From RUG11867 sp964553435 (GTDB taxonomy: Bacteria; Bacillota_I; Bacilli_A; RF39; UBA660): DNA of 22,131 nt. Location of the stretch: the NCBI GenBank assembly GCA_964553435.1, contig CAZKKM010000015.1:1-22131 (forward strand), read 5' to 3'. The position numbers were made by a program, and so were the translations under genes. Positions 15,701-22,131 of the stretch are shown here, one piece after another. Under the pieces are notes generated by a model that had not been told where the DNA came from, did not search any database, and worked only from the letters and a program-made list of their open reading frames with translations. Every line of letters starts with the position of its first letter. Position 1 is the first letter of the stretch.

Positions 15701-15748
15701 CATTTATGCTACTTATCGTGTCATGCAAAGAATTTAGCATCGTAAATG
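15701..15748. repeat. Imperfect inverted repeat upstream of the XRE gene
   Basis: CATTTATGCTA (15701-15711) is inverted as TAGCATCGTAAATG (15735-15748), the right arm having three extra bases. It is directly next to the perfect palindrome and could be a second binding site or a stem-loop at the end of the permease transcript. There is no T tract after it. Confidence 0.35.
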
Positions 15749-15777
15749 AAGATGATATTTTAGAGTATTGACATTAT

Positions 15778-16788
15778 CTATTGTTCTTTTATTGCATTTC
15801 TTTTTTCTTTATATTTCTGTAAAAATTCACACGTTATTTTCAAAATGATGACACTCGGCACGGCAAAGACCATTCCCAAAAGTCCAGCGAATTTTCCCAT
15901 GATTGTCAATGCTATGACGATAAAAAGAGGATTCACTTTGATGCATTTGGCCATTATGAGCGGATTTATGATATTAGATTCGACCGTTTGAGCCAGGATG
16001 ACACATACTAATGTTGCCACCCCTAATTCGGTACTCACAGAAAGTCCGACCAATACGGCTGGTATTCCTCCTATGTATGGACCGATAAAAGGGATTATAT
16101 TCGTGACAGCAGATAAAACCGCCAAGAAAATGGCATACTTTAAATCGATAATTGTATAAAGAACACTCGAAATGACGAAAAGTATTGTCGTATCGATGAG
16201 TGTACCTTTGATGTATAATCGCATATTCAAGCTCATTTTGCGAACATATTCCAAAGTGATTCGACGATATTTGACCGGAATCAAATGTCTGAGATGTCCG
16301 TTGACCACATCAAAGTTGTAAAGTAAATAAAAACCGAATATATGAATCAATGCGAATATGCCTAGAAAAGAGATCAAATTGTTGCAAGACTCGAGTAATG
16401 CATCGACATCCGGTGAAAAACGTCCCTTAAGACCATCGAAAAAGGGCAAATTCGAAAGCTTGTCGATGAAATTTTCTATAACATTCAAGAGATTACCTAC
16501 GTTATTCATTACGATTGGCAAAAGATACCAAACCAAAAGCCCATACAAACAGAGCATAATCGTGATAAGTATGACCAAAGAAAATTTGCCACCTATTTTT
16601 TTACTCATCTTTGTAAATGTAGGTTTTAAAATCCAAGCAAAAATGTACCCGAATATTATCGGAGAAGCTACACTTAAAACAGCACAAAATATATCGTAGA
16701 GTTTGACGAGTCTGAAAAGAACTATGGATAAGATACATATCGCAAGCCAAGAAAGATAATAAAAATTTTTATGAAGTTTTTCTTGCAT
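15778..16788 (-). CDS. AI-2E family membrane permease
   Basis: 336 aa integral membrane protein of the AI-2E transporter family (PF01594-type). It has several hydrophobic helices (about 14-34, 38-55, 69-92, 140-158, 195-215, 217-250, 252-270, 285-320). The family signature region TNIIPFIGPYIGGIPAVLVG is present, followed by AQTVESNIINPLIMAKCIKV, PLFIVIALTIMGKFAG and MVFAVP. Members include AI-2 exporters, YtvI-like proteins and Na+/H+ antiporters, so the substrate cannot be read from sequence. The ATG at 16788 lacks a clear Shine-Dalgarno sequence. A hairpin (16796-16816) sits directly upstream, overlapping the end of the 49-aa gene. It lies between that gene and the XRE regulator, all on one strand. 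Confidence 0.85.
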   Translation of the reverse strand: MQEKLHKNFYYLSWLAICILSIVLFRLVKLYDIFCAVLSVASPIIFGYIFAWILKPTFTKMSKKIGGKFSLVILITIMLCLYGLLVWYLLPIVMNNVGNLLNVIENFIDKLSNLPFFDGLKGRFSPDVDALLESCNNLISFLGIFALIHIFGFYLLYNFDVVNGHLRHLIPVKYRRITLEYVRKMSLNMRLYIKGTLIDTTILFVISSVLYTIIDLKYAIFLAVLSAVTNIIPFIGPYIGGIPAVLVGLSVSTELGVATLVCVILAQTVESNIINPLIMAKCIKVNPLFIVIALTIMGKFAGLLGMVFAVPSVIILKITCEFLQKYKEKRNAIKEQ

Positions 16789-16795
16789 AAGTTAA

Positions 16796-16816
16796 AAGGA
16801 CTTACTTTAAGTCCTT
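16796..16816 (-). promoter_or_regulatory. Hairpin at the 49-aa gene stop / permease start
   Basis: AAGGACTTA and TAAGTCCTT pair perfectly (9 bp) around a 3-nt loop. It covers the 49-aa gene's stop codon and ends eight bases before the permease ATG. On the minus strand it is followed by TT and AACTT, a poor T tract. It could be a weak terminator, a processing site or a structure limiting permease translation. Confidence 0.45.
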
Positions 16817-16951
16817 CATCATGCTTTTCATATCGTTAGCCAATCGCTTTGTCTTGATGGGATGTTTCTGCATATAAGTGTATACTAAAGTTCCTACACC
16901 TAGACTGGCGAAAGCCATCGATGCGAGCAATGTCATATCTTTCTTTTTCAT
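16802..16951 (-). CDS. 49-aa small membrane protein of unknown function
   Basis: The translation begins MKKKDMTLLASMAFASLGVG and ends MMKDLK. It has a basic N-terminus, one hydrophobic helix (about 7-26) and a basic/amphipathic tail with HPIKTKRLANDMKSMM. AGGAG lies upstream of the ATG at 16951, at the long end of normal spacing. It sits 39 bases after recD2 and 13 before the permease on the same strand. Short proteins with one helix and a Lys-rich 'KRLANDMKSMMKDL' tail are common in low-GC Firmicutes, but no named family was recognised. Coding is supported by the ribosome binding site, hydrophobic profile and gene packing. Confidence 0.65.
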   Translation of the reverse strand: MKKKDMTLLASMAFASLGVGTLVYTYMQKHPIKTKRLANDMKSMMKDLK

Positions 16952-16990
16952 TCGATATATCTCTCCTAACTCACTATTATTATGGTCGAA

Positions 16991-19180
16991 TTAATTCAAT
17001 TTATTCAATAAACAGGCGACTAAATTGGTTTTTCTTCCCATACTATAGTCGTTGTTAGTGCCCATATAGAAAGCCTGAGGACTTCCTAGCAAAGTGAGAC
17101 TCTTTTTGGCTCGAGATATACCCGTATAAAGAAGTTTGTTATAGAGCATTCGACCATATCCCATCGTAATCGGCATGATGACATGATCGAATTCGCTACC
17201 CTGACTCTTGTGAATTGTGATAGCATAAGCATGTTTCAAATTTATTATATCTTCCCGTTTATAATAGACGGCATTGCCGTAAAAATTGACGACGAGAACG
17301 CGATCCTTGGAACCGGGATTCGTTTCCGTTATGTATCCTATATCTCCGTTATAGATGTTGTTATCCGGATCGTTCATCTGTTGTAATACTTTATCTCCGA
17401 CGCGATATATGACATCTCCAAAACGTATCTCACTTTTCCCTTTGGCCGCCGGATTGAACAATTCTTGTAAAACCGCATTCAAGTTGTCTATTCCATTTTC
17501 ACCTTTGTACATCGGAGCTAAAACTTGAATGTTGCTCATATCTATCCCTTTTTTTATGGAAAGCTTACATATCTCTTTTATCGTATCTTTGACGACATGA
17601 GCATCGACATTTAAAAATGAAAAATCTTCTTTGCGAGCTATAGAGTCTTCATCCAGTTCATGATTCTTGATGTTTAGACATAGATAAGGAATAGAAGAAC
17701 CGGCACTCTGCCTATATATTTCATGAAGAGGCACGTGATTGAAAATTTCACTCGAGATGAGATCCGTCAATATGAGTCCAGGTCCGACACTTGGCAACTG
17801 ATTATCATCTCCCACAATGACGAGCTTGACCCCATCGGAAATACCTTTCAATAAAGCATCCATCAATTCCGTATCTATCATGCTGACCTCGTCTATTATT
17901 ATGAGCTTCTCCATATGTTTGTTGTATTCATTATACTCGAACTTGCCTGTATTTTTATCCCATCTGAGATAACGATGTATGGTCATAGCTGGTAAGCCGG
18001 TCAAATCGCTCAATCTTTTGGCCGCACGTCCGGTCGGAGCCAACAAAGCAAGTTCCTGTAAAGCTGCCTCCTCGCTAAAAGGATGCATGTCGATATAAAG
18101 TCCTGCGATGGCCCTTACGATCGTCGTCTTTCCCGTTCCTGGACCTCCGGTGATTATCGTTATATTTTCTTCTAAAGATGCCTTTATTGCCCGAATTTGA
18201 TCCGCGTTGTAATCTATTTTATGTGTTGCACTGAACCTTTTGATACTCTCATCGAGACCTTCTAACTTCGAAGTCTCTTTTGAATTTATGCGGAACAACG
18301 CGTCCGCGATAGCCAATTCTCTTTTGTAATTATCGTATAGAAAATACATGTCATTTTCGATGCGAATTTCATGTTTTTTAGAAAGAGTTTGTAGATAACC
18401 ATCGAGTTCCTCTTCGGAAAGCACGATATTGAAGGAAGATAGTTTTTCCCTTATTTCTTCTTTATATGAATAAGTGTCTCCTGCATCGAATGATAACTCC
18501 TTGAGCGACTCTATTATGCAAGCTTCGATGCGATTGTCATCTGTCTCATCGTGCAAATTGAAGTATACTTTATCTAATGTCTTAAATTCTATTTCATCAA
18601 TCAAAGTATAGACATTTTCTTCCAAAACACTCTTTACACTGAGACCGTAACTATTTAAAACTTTCATAGCCTCCTTCATTGAAAAACCCAATTTTGTAAG
18701 ATATATGATCAATTCATCGCTTCCTTGATATTTCATGACTGAATTGTAAATGCTTTCCATCTTCTTTTCTGTCATTTTGGGAACTGACAAGAGGCAGGTT
18801 TTATCATCTTTGATTTTTTCCAAGGCATCTTCTCCCAAGACATCGACGATATCTGAGGCAGTCTTCTCACCGCATCCTTTGACTAATTTCGAAGATAAAA
18901 AATCGATAACTGCATCTTTTCCCTCTGGTTGAATATGCTCATAGGAAGAAACTTGAAACTGGTAACCATACTTTGCATTTTGAATGTATGACCCGTGAAA
19001 CAAATAATTCTCATCGACCATCAGATCGTAAAAATAACCTGTAAAAGTGACAGTATGATTGACGAGATCTTCACTCAAACCTTCGCTCGCTTCTTTTACC
19101 CGAAAAAGGCCTACTTTGTAGCCATTCCCACCGTTCGCCTCGTAAATGACTTTTTTAAATTTTCCTTTGATGTATTCCAT
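16991..19180 (-). CDS. recD2: RecD2-type ATP-dependent DNA helicase
   Basis: 729 aa 5'-3' helicase of superfamily 1B, the RecD2 (YrrC-like) form with a long N-terminal extension used in organisms without RecBCD. The N-terminal OB-like part and helix-hairpin-helix-like KGCGEKTASDIVDVLGEDAL (101-120) precede the motor. Walker A is GGPGTGKT (345-352) and Walker B is LIIIDEVSM (426-434). GDDNQLPSVGPG is motif III, and AITIHKSQGSEFD and YTGISRAKKSL lie near the C-terminus. The ATG at 19180 has AGGAAGTG upstream. No separate promoter is evident after the LysM gene's terminator, so read-through or a weak unseen promoter must serve it. Role: DNA repair and replication-fork processing. Confidence 0.93.
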   Translation of the reverse strand: MEYIKGKFKKVIYEANGGNGYKVGLFRVKEASEGLSEDLVNHTVTFTGYFYDLMVDENYLFHGSYIQNAKYGYQFQVSSYEHIQPEGKDAVIDFLSSKLVKGCGEKTASDIVDVLGEDALEKIKDDKTCLLSVPKMTEKKMESIYNSVMKYQGSDELIIYLTKLGFSMKEAMKVLNSYGLSVKSVLEENVYTLIDEIEFKTLDKVYFNLHDETDDNRIEACIIESLKELSFDAGDTYSYKEEIREKLSSFNIVLSEEELDGYLQTLSKKHEIRIENDMYFLYDNYKRELAIADALFRINSKETSKLEGLDESIKRFSATHKIDYNADQIRAIKASLEENITIITGGPGTGKTTIVRAIAGLYIDMHPFSEEAALQELALLAPTGRAAKRLSDLTGLPAMTIHRYLRWDKNTGKFEYNEYNKHMEKLIIIDEVSMIDTELMDALLKGISDGVKLVIVGDDNQLPSVGPGLILTDLISSEIFNHVPLHEIYRQSAGSSIPYLCLNIKNHELDEDSIARKEDFSFLNVDAHVVKDTIKEICKLSIKKGIDMSNIQVLAPMYKGENGIDNLNAVLQELFNPAAKGKSEIRFGDVIYRVGDKVLQQMNDPDNNIYNGDIGYITETNPGSKDRVLVVNFYGNAVYYKREDIINLKHAYAITIHKSQGSEFDHVIMPITMGYGRMLYNKLLYTGISRAKKSLTLLGSPQAFYMGTNNDYSMGRKTNLVACLLNKLN

Positions 19181-19211
19181 ACTGTTTCACTTCCTAAAAA
19201 TAGTTTAACAT

Positions 19212-19235
19212 AAAAGAGACTTTATGGAAAGTCCC
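19212..19235 (-). terminator. Intrinsic terminator after the LysM gene
   Basis: On the minus strand GGGACTTT and AAAGTCTC pair (eight pairs, one G-T) around CCAT and run into TTTTAT. It lies 23 bases after the LysM gene stop and upstream of recD2. Confidence 0.6.
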
Positions 19236-19257
19236 CGACCGAAAAACGGATTTCTCT

Positions 19258-20085
19258 TTACTTTTCTTTCGTTTCGTCCATCTTTTTAGGACCGTTTTGC
19301 AAATAATCGACGTACATATCGAATGGCATGACAGCATTTATCGTACCATTCAAATTGATTTCAGAACTCACTCTCGCACTCAAATTAGCCAAATGCTCGG
19401 CATAGTCTTTTTTAGTCTTTTCATCGTCCTTTGCATGTCCTTCATGGAAAGTCATATAATTCTTTATGTATTCACCATATATGCTCTTCCCATCGACCTC
19501 ATTATTGGTTTTAGGTTCGCCGAAAAGCGCTTTTTCATAATAATTCATCTGTTCTGAATAGCCCTTTTTATCGTGCGATAAGACTAAAGTGGCGAGTGGA
19601 GATTTGAATAGATAATCGTAAAAATAACTTTCCCCTGCCGCAATCTGTTTGTCCAATTCCGATTTTGCAGTGACTTTTTCTACCTTCAACATACCGCCCG
19701 GATAAAGTTGTGCATCCTTTTTCAAATTGTTAAGGTAACACAACCTTTCGACTGTCATACCGAAAGCCTCTGCGATGCTCTCGATGGTATCTCCTTCTTT
19801 GACACAGTAACTTATATCTACAACATCGTTTATTATGTGTGGTTTACTAGTGACGATTTTTTCGACGAGTTGTTCATCCTCGGCAAAAGTGGAAGTTTCG
19901 AGTGTAGGCTTTGTAGAACTCTCTACTTCATTCTTTTTGGAAATCGCATCTAAACCGCACCGATTGAGGTTTATCTCCAAACCGAAGGTGGCGAGTCTTT
20001 TAAAAATGCGAACATTGATATGATAAACTCGCTCATCATCCGATATATATTTCCCTTTGAATGTTCTCGTTCTATCGTTACTCAT
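19258..20085 (-). CDS. Cytoplasmic LysM-domain protein, possibly spore-envelope related
   Basis: 275 aa. Residues 92-136 are a LysM domain (SYCVKEGDTIESIAEAFGMT, then LCYLNNLKKDAQLYPGGMLK), a fold that binds N-acetylglucosamine polymers. There is no signal peptide or membrane helix. The N-terminus (1-40) is polar and basic with a beta-like GLEINLNRCG, and the region 45-90 is low-complexity and acidic. The C-terminal ~135 residues are Tyr-rich and helical (GESYFYDYLF) with no recognised family. A LysM protein kept in the cytoplasm of a spore former recalls SafA/SpoVID, which act on the forespore surface from the mother cell. That is inference, not homology seen. The ATG at 20085 is chosen because AAGGTGAT lies just upstream; an in-frame GTG at 20094 lies within that site. 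Confidence 0.75.
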   Translation of the reverse strand: MSNDRTRTFKGKYISDDERVYHINVRIFKRLATFGLEINLNRCGLDAISKKNEVESSTKPTLETSTFAEDEQLVEKIVTSKPHIINDVVDISYCVKEGDTIESIAEAFGMTVERLCYLNNLKKDAQLYPGGMLKVEKVTAKSELDKQIAAGESYFYDYLFKSPLATLVLSHDKKGYSEQMNYYEKALFGEPKTNNEVDGKSIYGEYIKNYMTFHEGHAKDDEKTKKDYAEHLANLSARVSSEINLNGTINAVMPFDMYVDYLQNGPKKMDETKEK

Positions 20086-20103
20086 CGCAATCACCTTATT
20101 ATT

Positions 20104-20132
20104 AGTATAAATTCTTTACCAAAATTATTCAA
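20104..20132 (-). promoter_or_regulatory. Promoter of the LysM gene, overlapping the mtaB end
   Basis: On the minus strand TTGAAT (20127-20132), a 17-bp spacer and TATACT (20104-20109), sigma-A-like. The -35 box includes the last bases of mtaB and its stop region. Confidence 0.6.
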
Positions 20133-21417
20133 CTTTTTCTATTTCGCCATTTACAACCGAACCGTCAACAGACTTCACTTTCACACGATACGTCTCGCCT
20201 TCACTCAAATATTCTGGTATATCGACGAGCATATAATTCGACGTATGCCCACGTGCGTGCCCATTCTTGACTGTTTCGACGATTACAGATAAATTTTTTC
20301 CAACAAACCTCTCATAGTATTCTTCCTCGAGCCTTTTGGATAAATCGAGTATCTTTCTTACTCGCTCTTTTTTCGTCGTTTCATCTACGAAATGTTCCTT
20401 CATTTCTTCTGCTTTTGTCCCGTTTCTTAGTGAAAATGGGAAAGTATGTATCTTCGTGAATCCGATTTTCTCTATGAATTTGCAAGTTTCCTGAAAACAC
20501 TCGTCGTTTTCGTGCGGAAATCCGACGATGAGATCTGTAGTTATACTGATGTCGGGTCGGATTGCCCTGATGCTTTCTATTTTTTCTTTATAATAGTTTG
20601 TATCGTACTTGCGATTCATCATCTTCAAGACCAAATCTGATCCCGACTGCAAAGGTATATGTAAATGGTCGCATATCTTTTCATTATGAGCTAACTCTTC
20701 CAAAAATTTCTCATCGAGCTCGGTTACTTCTATGCTCGAAAGTCGTATTCTCTCTAAGTTTTCGAACTTACTTACTCTCCTGATTAGATCGACTAAATCG
20801 AAATTTTCTCCTCTTCCATAAGAACCCGTATGAATACCCGTAAGAACAATTTCACGATGCCCGATTTCCACTAATTGAGCTATTTCTCTCTCAGCCACAT
20901 CTATATCTTTACTTCTTAAATTACCCCTCAAATAAGGAATTATACAATAAGAGCAAAAATTGTCACATCCGTCTTGTATCTTGACGAAAGCTCTCGTATG
21001 ATCGCTTTCATTTTTGAGCATCATATCTTCAAATGATGTTCCTAAAGACAGATCGTAAAATCTAAAGATGTTTTTTTTCTTTTTTAAATATTCATCGACT
21101 AATTCTGGAATTTTTGATTTGTCCTTGTTTCCTAAAAGAATGTCCGCGTCCAAGTCCTTCAACTTGTCTTGATGATTTTGCACACTGCACCCACACGCGA
21201 CGAGAACTGCCTCTGGACATTCTCTTCTTGCCATCCTTATCATGTGCCGGCTCTTGGCATCACTTTGATTTGTTACCGAGCAAGTATTAATTACGACGAC
21301 ATCGGGTCTTTCTCCGAGAGAGACACTTTCATATCCCAAGTTTACAAATCTTTCCTTGATAAAATCACTTTCATAACTATTAACTTTACATCCCAAAGTC
21401 AAAACACAAAATCTCAT
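20125..21417 (-). CDS. mtaB: tRNA t6A37 methylthiotransferase MtaB
   Basis: 430 aa radical-SAM enzyme adding a methylthio group to N6-threonylcarbamoyladenosine 37 of tRNAs. The N-terminal domain carries auxiliary-cluster cysteines in TLGCKVNSYES (C10), INTCSVTNQSDAKSR (C46) and ACGCSVQ (C75 or C77). The radical-SAM motif CxxxCxxC is CDNFCSYC (C151, C155, C158). A TRAM domain occupies the last ~60 residues. The LGCKVN opening places it with MtaB rather than MiaB or RimO. The ATG at 21417 follows GGGTGGTGAT. A TATAAT is present upstream (about 21459-21464) without a good -35. Confidence 0.93.
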   Translation of the reverse strand: MRFCVLTLGCKVNSYESDFIKERFVNLGYESVSLGERPDVVVINTCSVTNQSDAKSRHMIRMARRECPEAVLVACGCSVQNHQDKLKDLDADILLGNKDKSKIPELVDEYLKKKKNIFRFYDLSLGTSFEDMMLKNESDHTRAFVKIQDGCDNFCSYCIIPYLRGNLRSKDIDVAEREIAQLVEIGHREIVLTGIHTGSYGRGENFDLVDLIRRVSKFENLERIRLSSIEVTELDEKFLEELAHNEKICDHLHIPLQSGSDLVLKMMNRKYDTNYYKEKIESIRAIRPDISITTDLIVGFPHENDECFQETCKFIEKIGFTKIHTFPFSLRNGTKAEEMKEHFVDETTKKERVRKILDLSKRLEEEYYERFVGKNLSVIVETVKNGHARGHTSNYMLVDIPEYLSEGETYRVKVKSVDGSVVNGEIEKVE

Positions 21418-21497
21418 TTCAAATCACCACCCATTTCAAGATTTCAAGCCTCTTTATTATAAAACAAACCATCAAATAATTCCACTATCATCACCCT

Positions 21498-21642
21498 AAA
21501 GAAATCATTTGTCATTATCTATCAATTCTTTTACCTCTTCAAACGATATCCCCAAAACTTTTCCGATATCCTCAAAACTGTAACTTTGTGATACCATGTT
21601 TTGAACGATTTCTTTTTCTCTTTTCGTATACCCTTCTTCGTG
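21498..21642. repeat. Direct repeat copy A (tandem duplication)
   Basis: Aligns without gaps with 21924-22068 at an offset of 426 bp, with about eight mismatches over 145 bases. The similarity continues through the 36-nt units into 21724-21777, which matches 22078-22131. It covers the 3' end of the transposase-tail coding sequence and a few bases beyond the stop. Confidence 0.9.
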
Positions 21643-21882
21643 CCCCACAGAGTATCCTTCCTCTTGACCAGCTTTGTGTCCTTCAAAGTATCCTTCCTCT
21701 TGACCAACTTTGCGCCCTTCGGAGTATCCTTCCTCGCGTTCAGCTTCCAACATGGACAATTCATGATCATAAGCTTGGCCCAAAAATTCATCTGTCTTTT
21801 CAACCTTCTTCGCATCCCTTACATATTCTTCCATAACTTCATTTCCTTTCGCTAACTCCTTCGCTTCATCTCTATTTGTCAA
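21505..21882 (-). pseudogene. Remnant of a PD-(D/E)XK/Rpn-type transposase (C-terminal tail only)
   Basis: About 125 codons resembling only the C-terminal tail of the Rpn/PD-(D/E)XK-nuclease 'transposase' family. It contains TNRDEAKELAKGNEVMEEYV, a glutamate/glycine-rich stretch of EEGY repeats (about 50-86) and a final helical SFEDIGKVLGISFEEVKELI. The nuclease core that normally precedes it is missing. The first possible start is a TTG at 21882, with an in-frame stop five codons upstream and no clear Shine-Dalgarno. An ATG at MEEYV (21832) follows AAAGGAAATGAAGTT and might allow a short product. It is therefore called a 5'-truncated fragment. The glycine repeats contain two extra 36-nt units compared with the neighbouring copy. 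Confidence 0.7.
21652..21723. repeat. Two tandem 36-nt in-frame repeat units
   Basis: Units 21652-21687 and 21688-21723 both begin GTATCCTTCCTCTTGACCA and differ at a few bases. A partial third copy starts at 21724. Each unit codes for 12 residues of the pattern EGYxEGxKxGQE. The neighbouring copy lacks exactly these 72 bases. Confidence 0.9.
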
Positions 21883-21923
21883 AAGAATATTTTATTTAGT
21901 ATAATTATTTTGATAATTCCTTA

Positions 21924-22068
21924 AAAGAAATCATTTGTCATTATCTATCAGTTCTTTTACCTTTTCAAATGATATTCCCAAAACTTTTCCAATATCCTCA
22001 AAACTGTAATTTTGTGATATCATGTTTTGAACGATTTCTCTTTCTCTTTTCGTATACCCTTCTTCGTG
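21924..22068. repeat. Direct repeat copy B (tandem duplication)
   Basis: Partner of 21498-21642. Beyond 22068 the similarity resumes at 22078 against 21724, so copy B is shorter by 72 bases. About half of the differences counted change an amino acid (E/K, V/I, S/N, K/R). Confidence 0.9.
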
Positions 22069-22131
22069 TCCTTTGGAGTATCCTTCCTCGCGTTCAGCTT
22101 CCAACATGGACAATTCATGATCATAAGCTTG
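21931..22131 (-). CDS. Rpn/PD-(D/E)XK-type transposase, C-terminal end (cut by window edge)
   Basis: The last 66 codons of a frame open to the right edge (it reads QAYDHELSMLEAEREEGYSK at the edge) and ending in DIGKVLGISFEKVKELIDND. It is the upstream partner of the remnant at 21505-21882 and has a single EEGY segment rather than three. It may be the end of a full-length element beyond the window, of which the inner copy is a partial duplicate, or another fragment. Confidence 0.6.
   Translation of the reverse strand, partial: QAYDHELSMLEAEREEGYSKGHEEGYTKREREIVQNMISQNYSFEDIGKVLGISFEKVKELIDNDK

Noticed and set aside
15768..15773. TTGACA on the plus strand as a promoter
   Set aside because: No fitting -10 element follows and no plus-strand gene lies downstream.
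21652..21723. The 36-nt repeats as a CRISPR array
   Set aside because: Units are directly adjacent without spacers, in frame with the coding sequence and vary at wobble-type positions.
1..22131. A mycoplasma-like genetic code (TGA as tryptophan)
   Set aside because: TGA closes herA-like, sigK, glyA and folD frames at the expected lengths, and Trp is encoded by TGG.

Overview
The window comes from a low-GC, spore-forming Firmicute, most likely a Bacilli-class gut-type lineage. This is inferred from gene content, not from a marker search. A complete sigma-K gene with its pro-sequence, a YjcZ-like small sporulation protein behind a sigma-K-type promoter, RecD2, MtaB and strong AGGAGG-type ribosome binding sites all fit. 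TGA ends several genes and tryptophan is TGG, so the standard code applies. No rRNA, tRNA, CRISPR array or intact mobile element was seen.

Left part (1-8850): the 5' part of tyrS runs leftwards from a consensus promoter. A 72-aa Gly/Tyr-rich membrane peptide runs rightwards. A HerA/DUF87-type hexameric ATPase gene and a 1198-codon gene diverge from a 123-bp promoter region. The 1198-aa protein is the most unusual object here. Its first ~280 residues look like a complete sigma-70 factor (regions 1.2 to 4), and ~900 further residues carry repeated, degenerate region-4-like helix-turn-helix modules. It converges, through a perfect hairpin covering both stop codons, on a secreted protein with a TasA/camelysin-type leader. 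An intact sigK follows.

Central part (8842-15106, minus strand): ruvA-ruvB-folD-glyA, then a 145-bp gap with an internal promoter, then queA-tgt and a 102-aa membrane-anchored protein. Branch-migration, one-carbon and queuosine genes are tightly packed, with GTG starts and overlaps. Folate genes separate the often adjacent ruvAB and queA-tgt.

Right part (15213-21417, minus strand): mtaB, a cytoplasmic LysM-domain protein with its own promoter, recD2, a 49-aa membrane protein, an AI-2E-family permease and an XRE regulator with zinc-binding-type cysteines. A perfect 18-bp palindrome lies over the XRE promoter.

Right edge (21498-22131): two tandem, N-terminally truncated or partial copies of the C-terminal tail of a PD-(D/E)XK/Rpn-type transposase. 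They differ by exactly two 36-nt in-frame repeat units.

How the genes connect: the best-supported link is between sigK and the YjcZ-like gene, whose promoter matches the sigma-K consensus. The LysM protein lacks a secretion signal, which would suit a mother-cell spore-envelope role, but this is inference. The remaining genes are housekeeping functions (translation, tRNA modification, recombination, one-carbon metabolism) plus local regulation.
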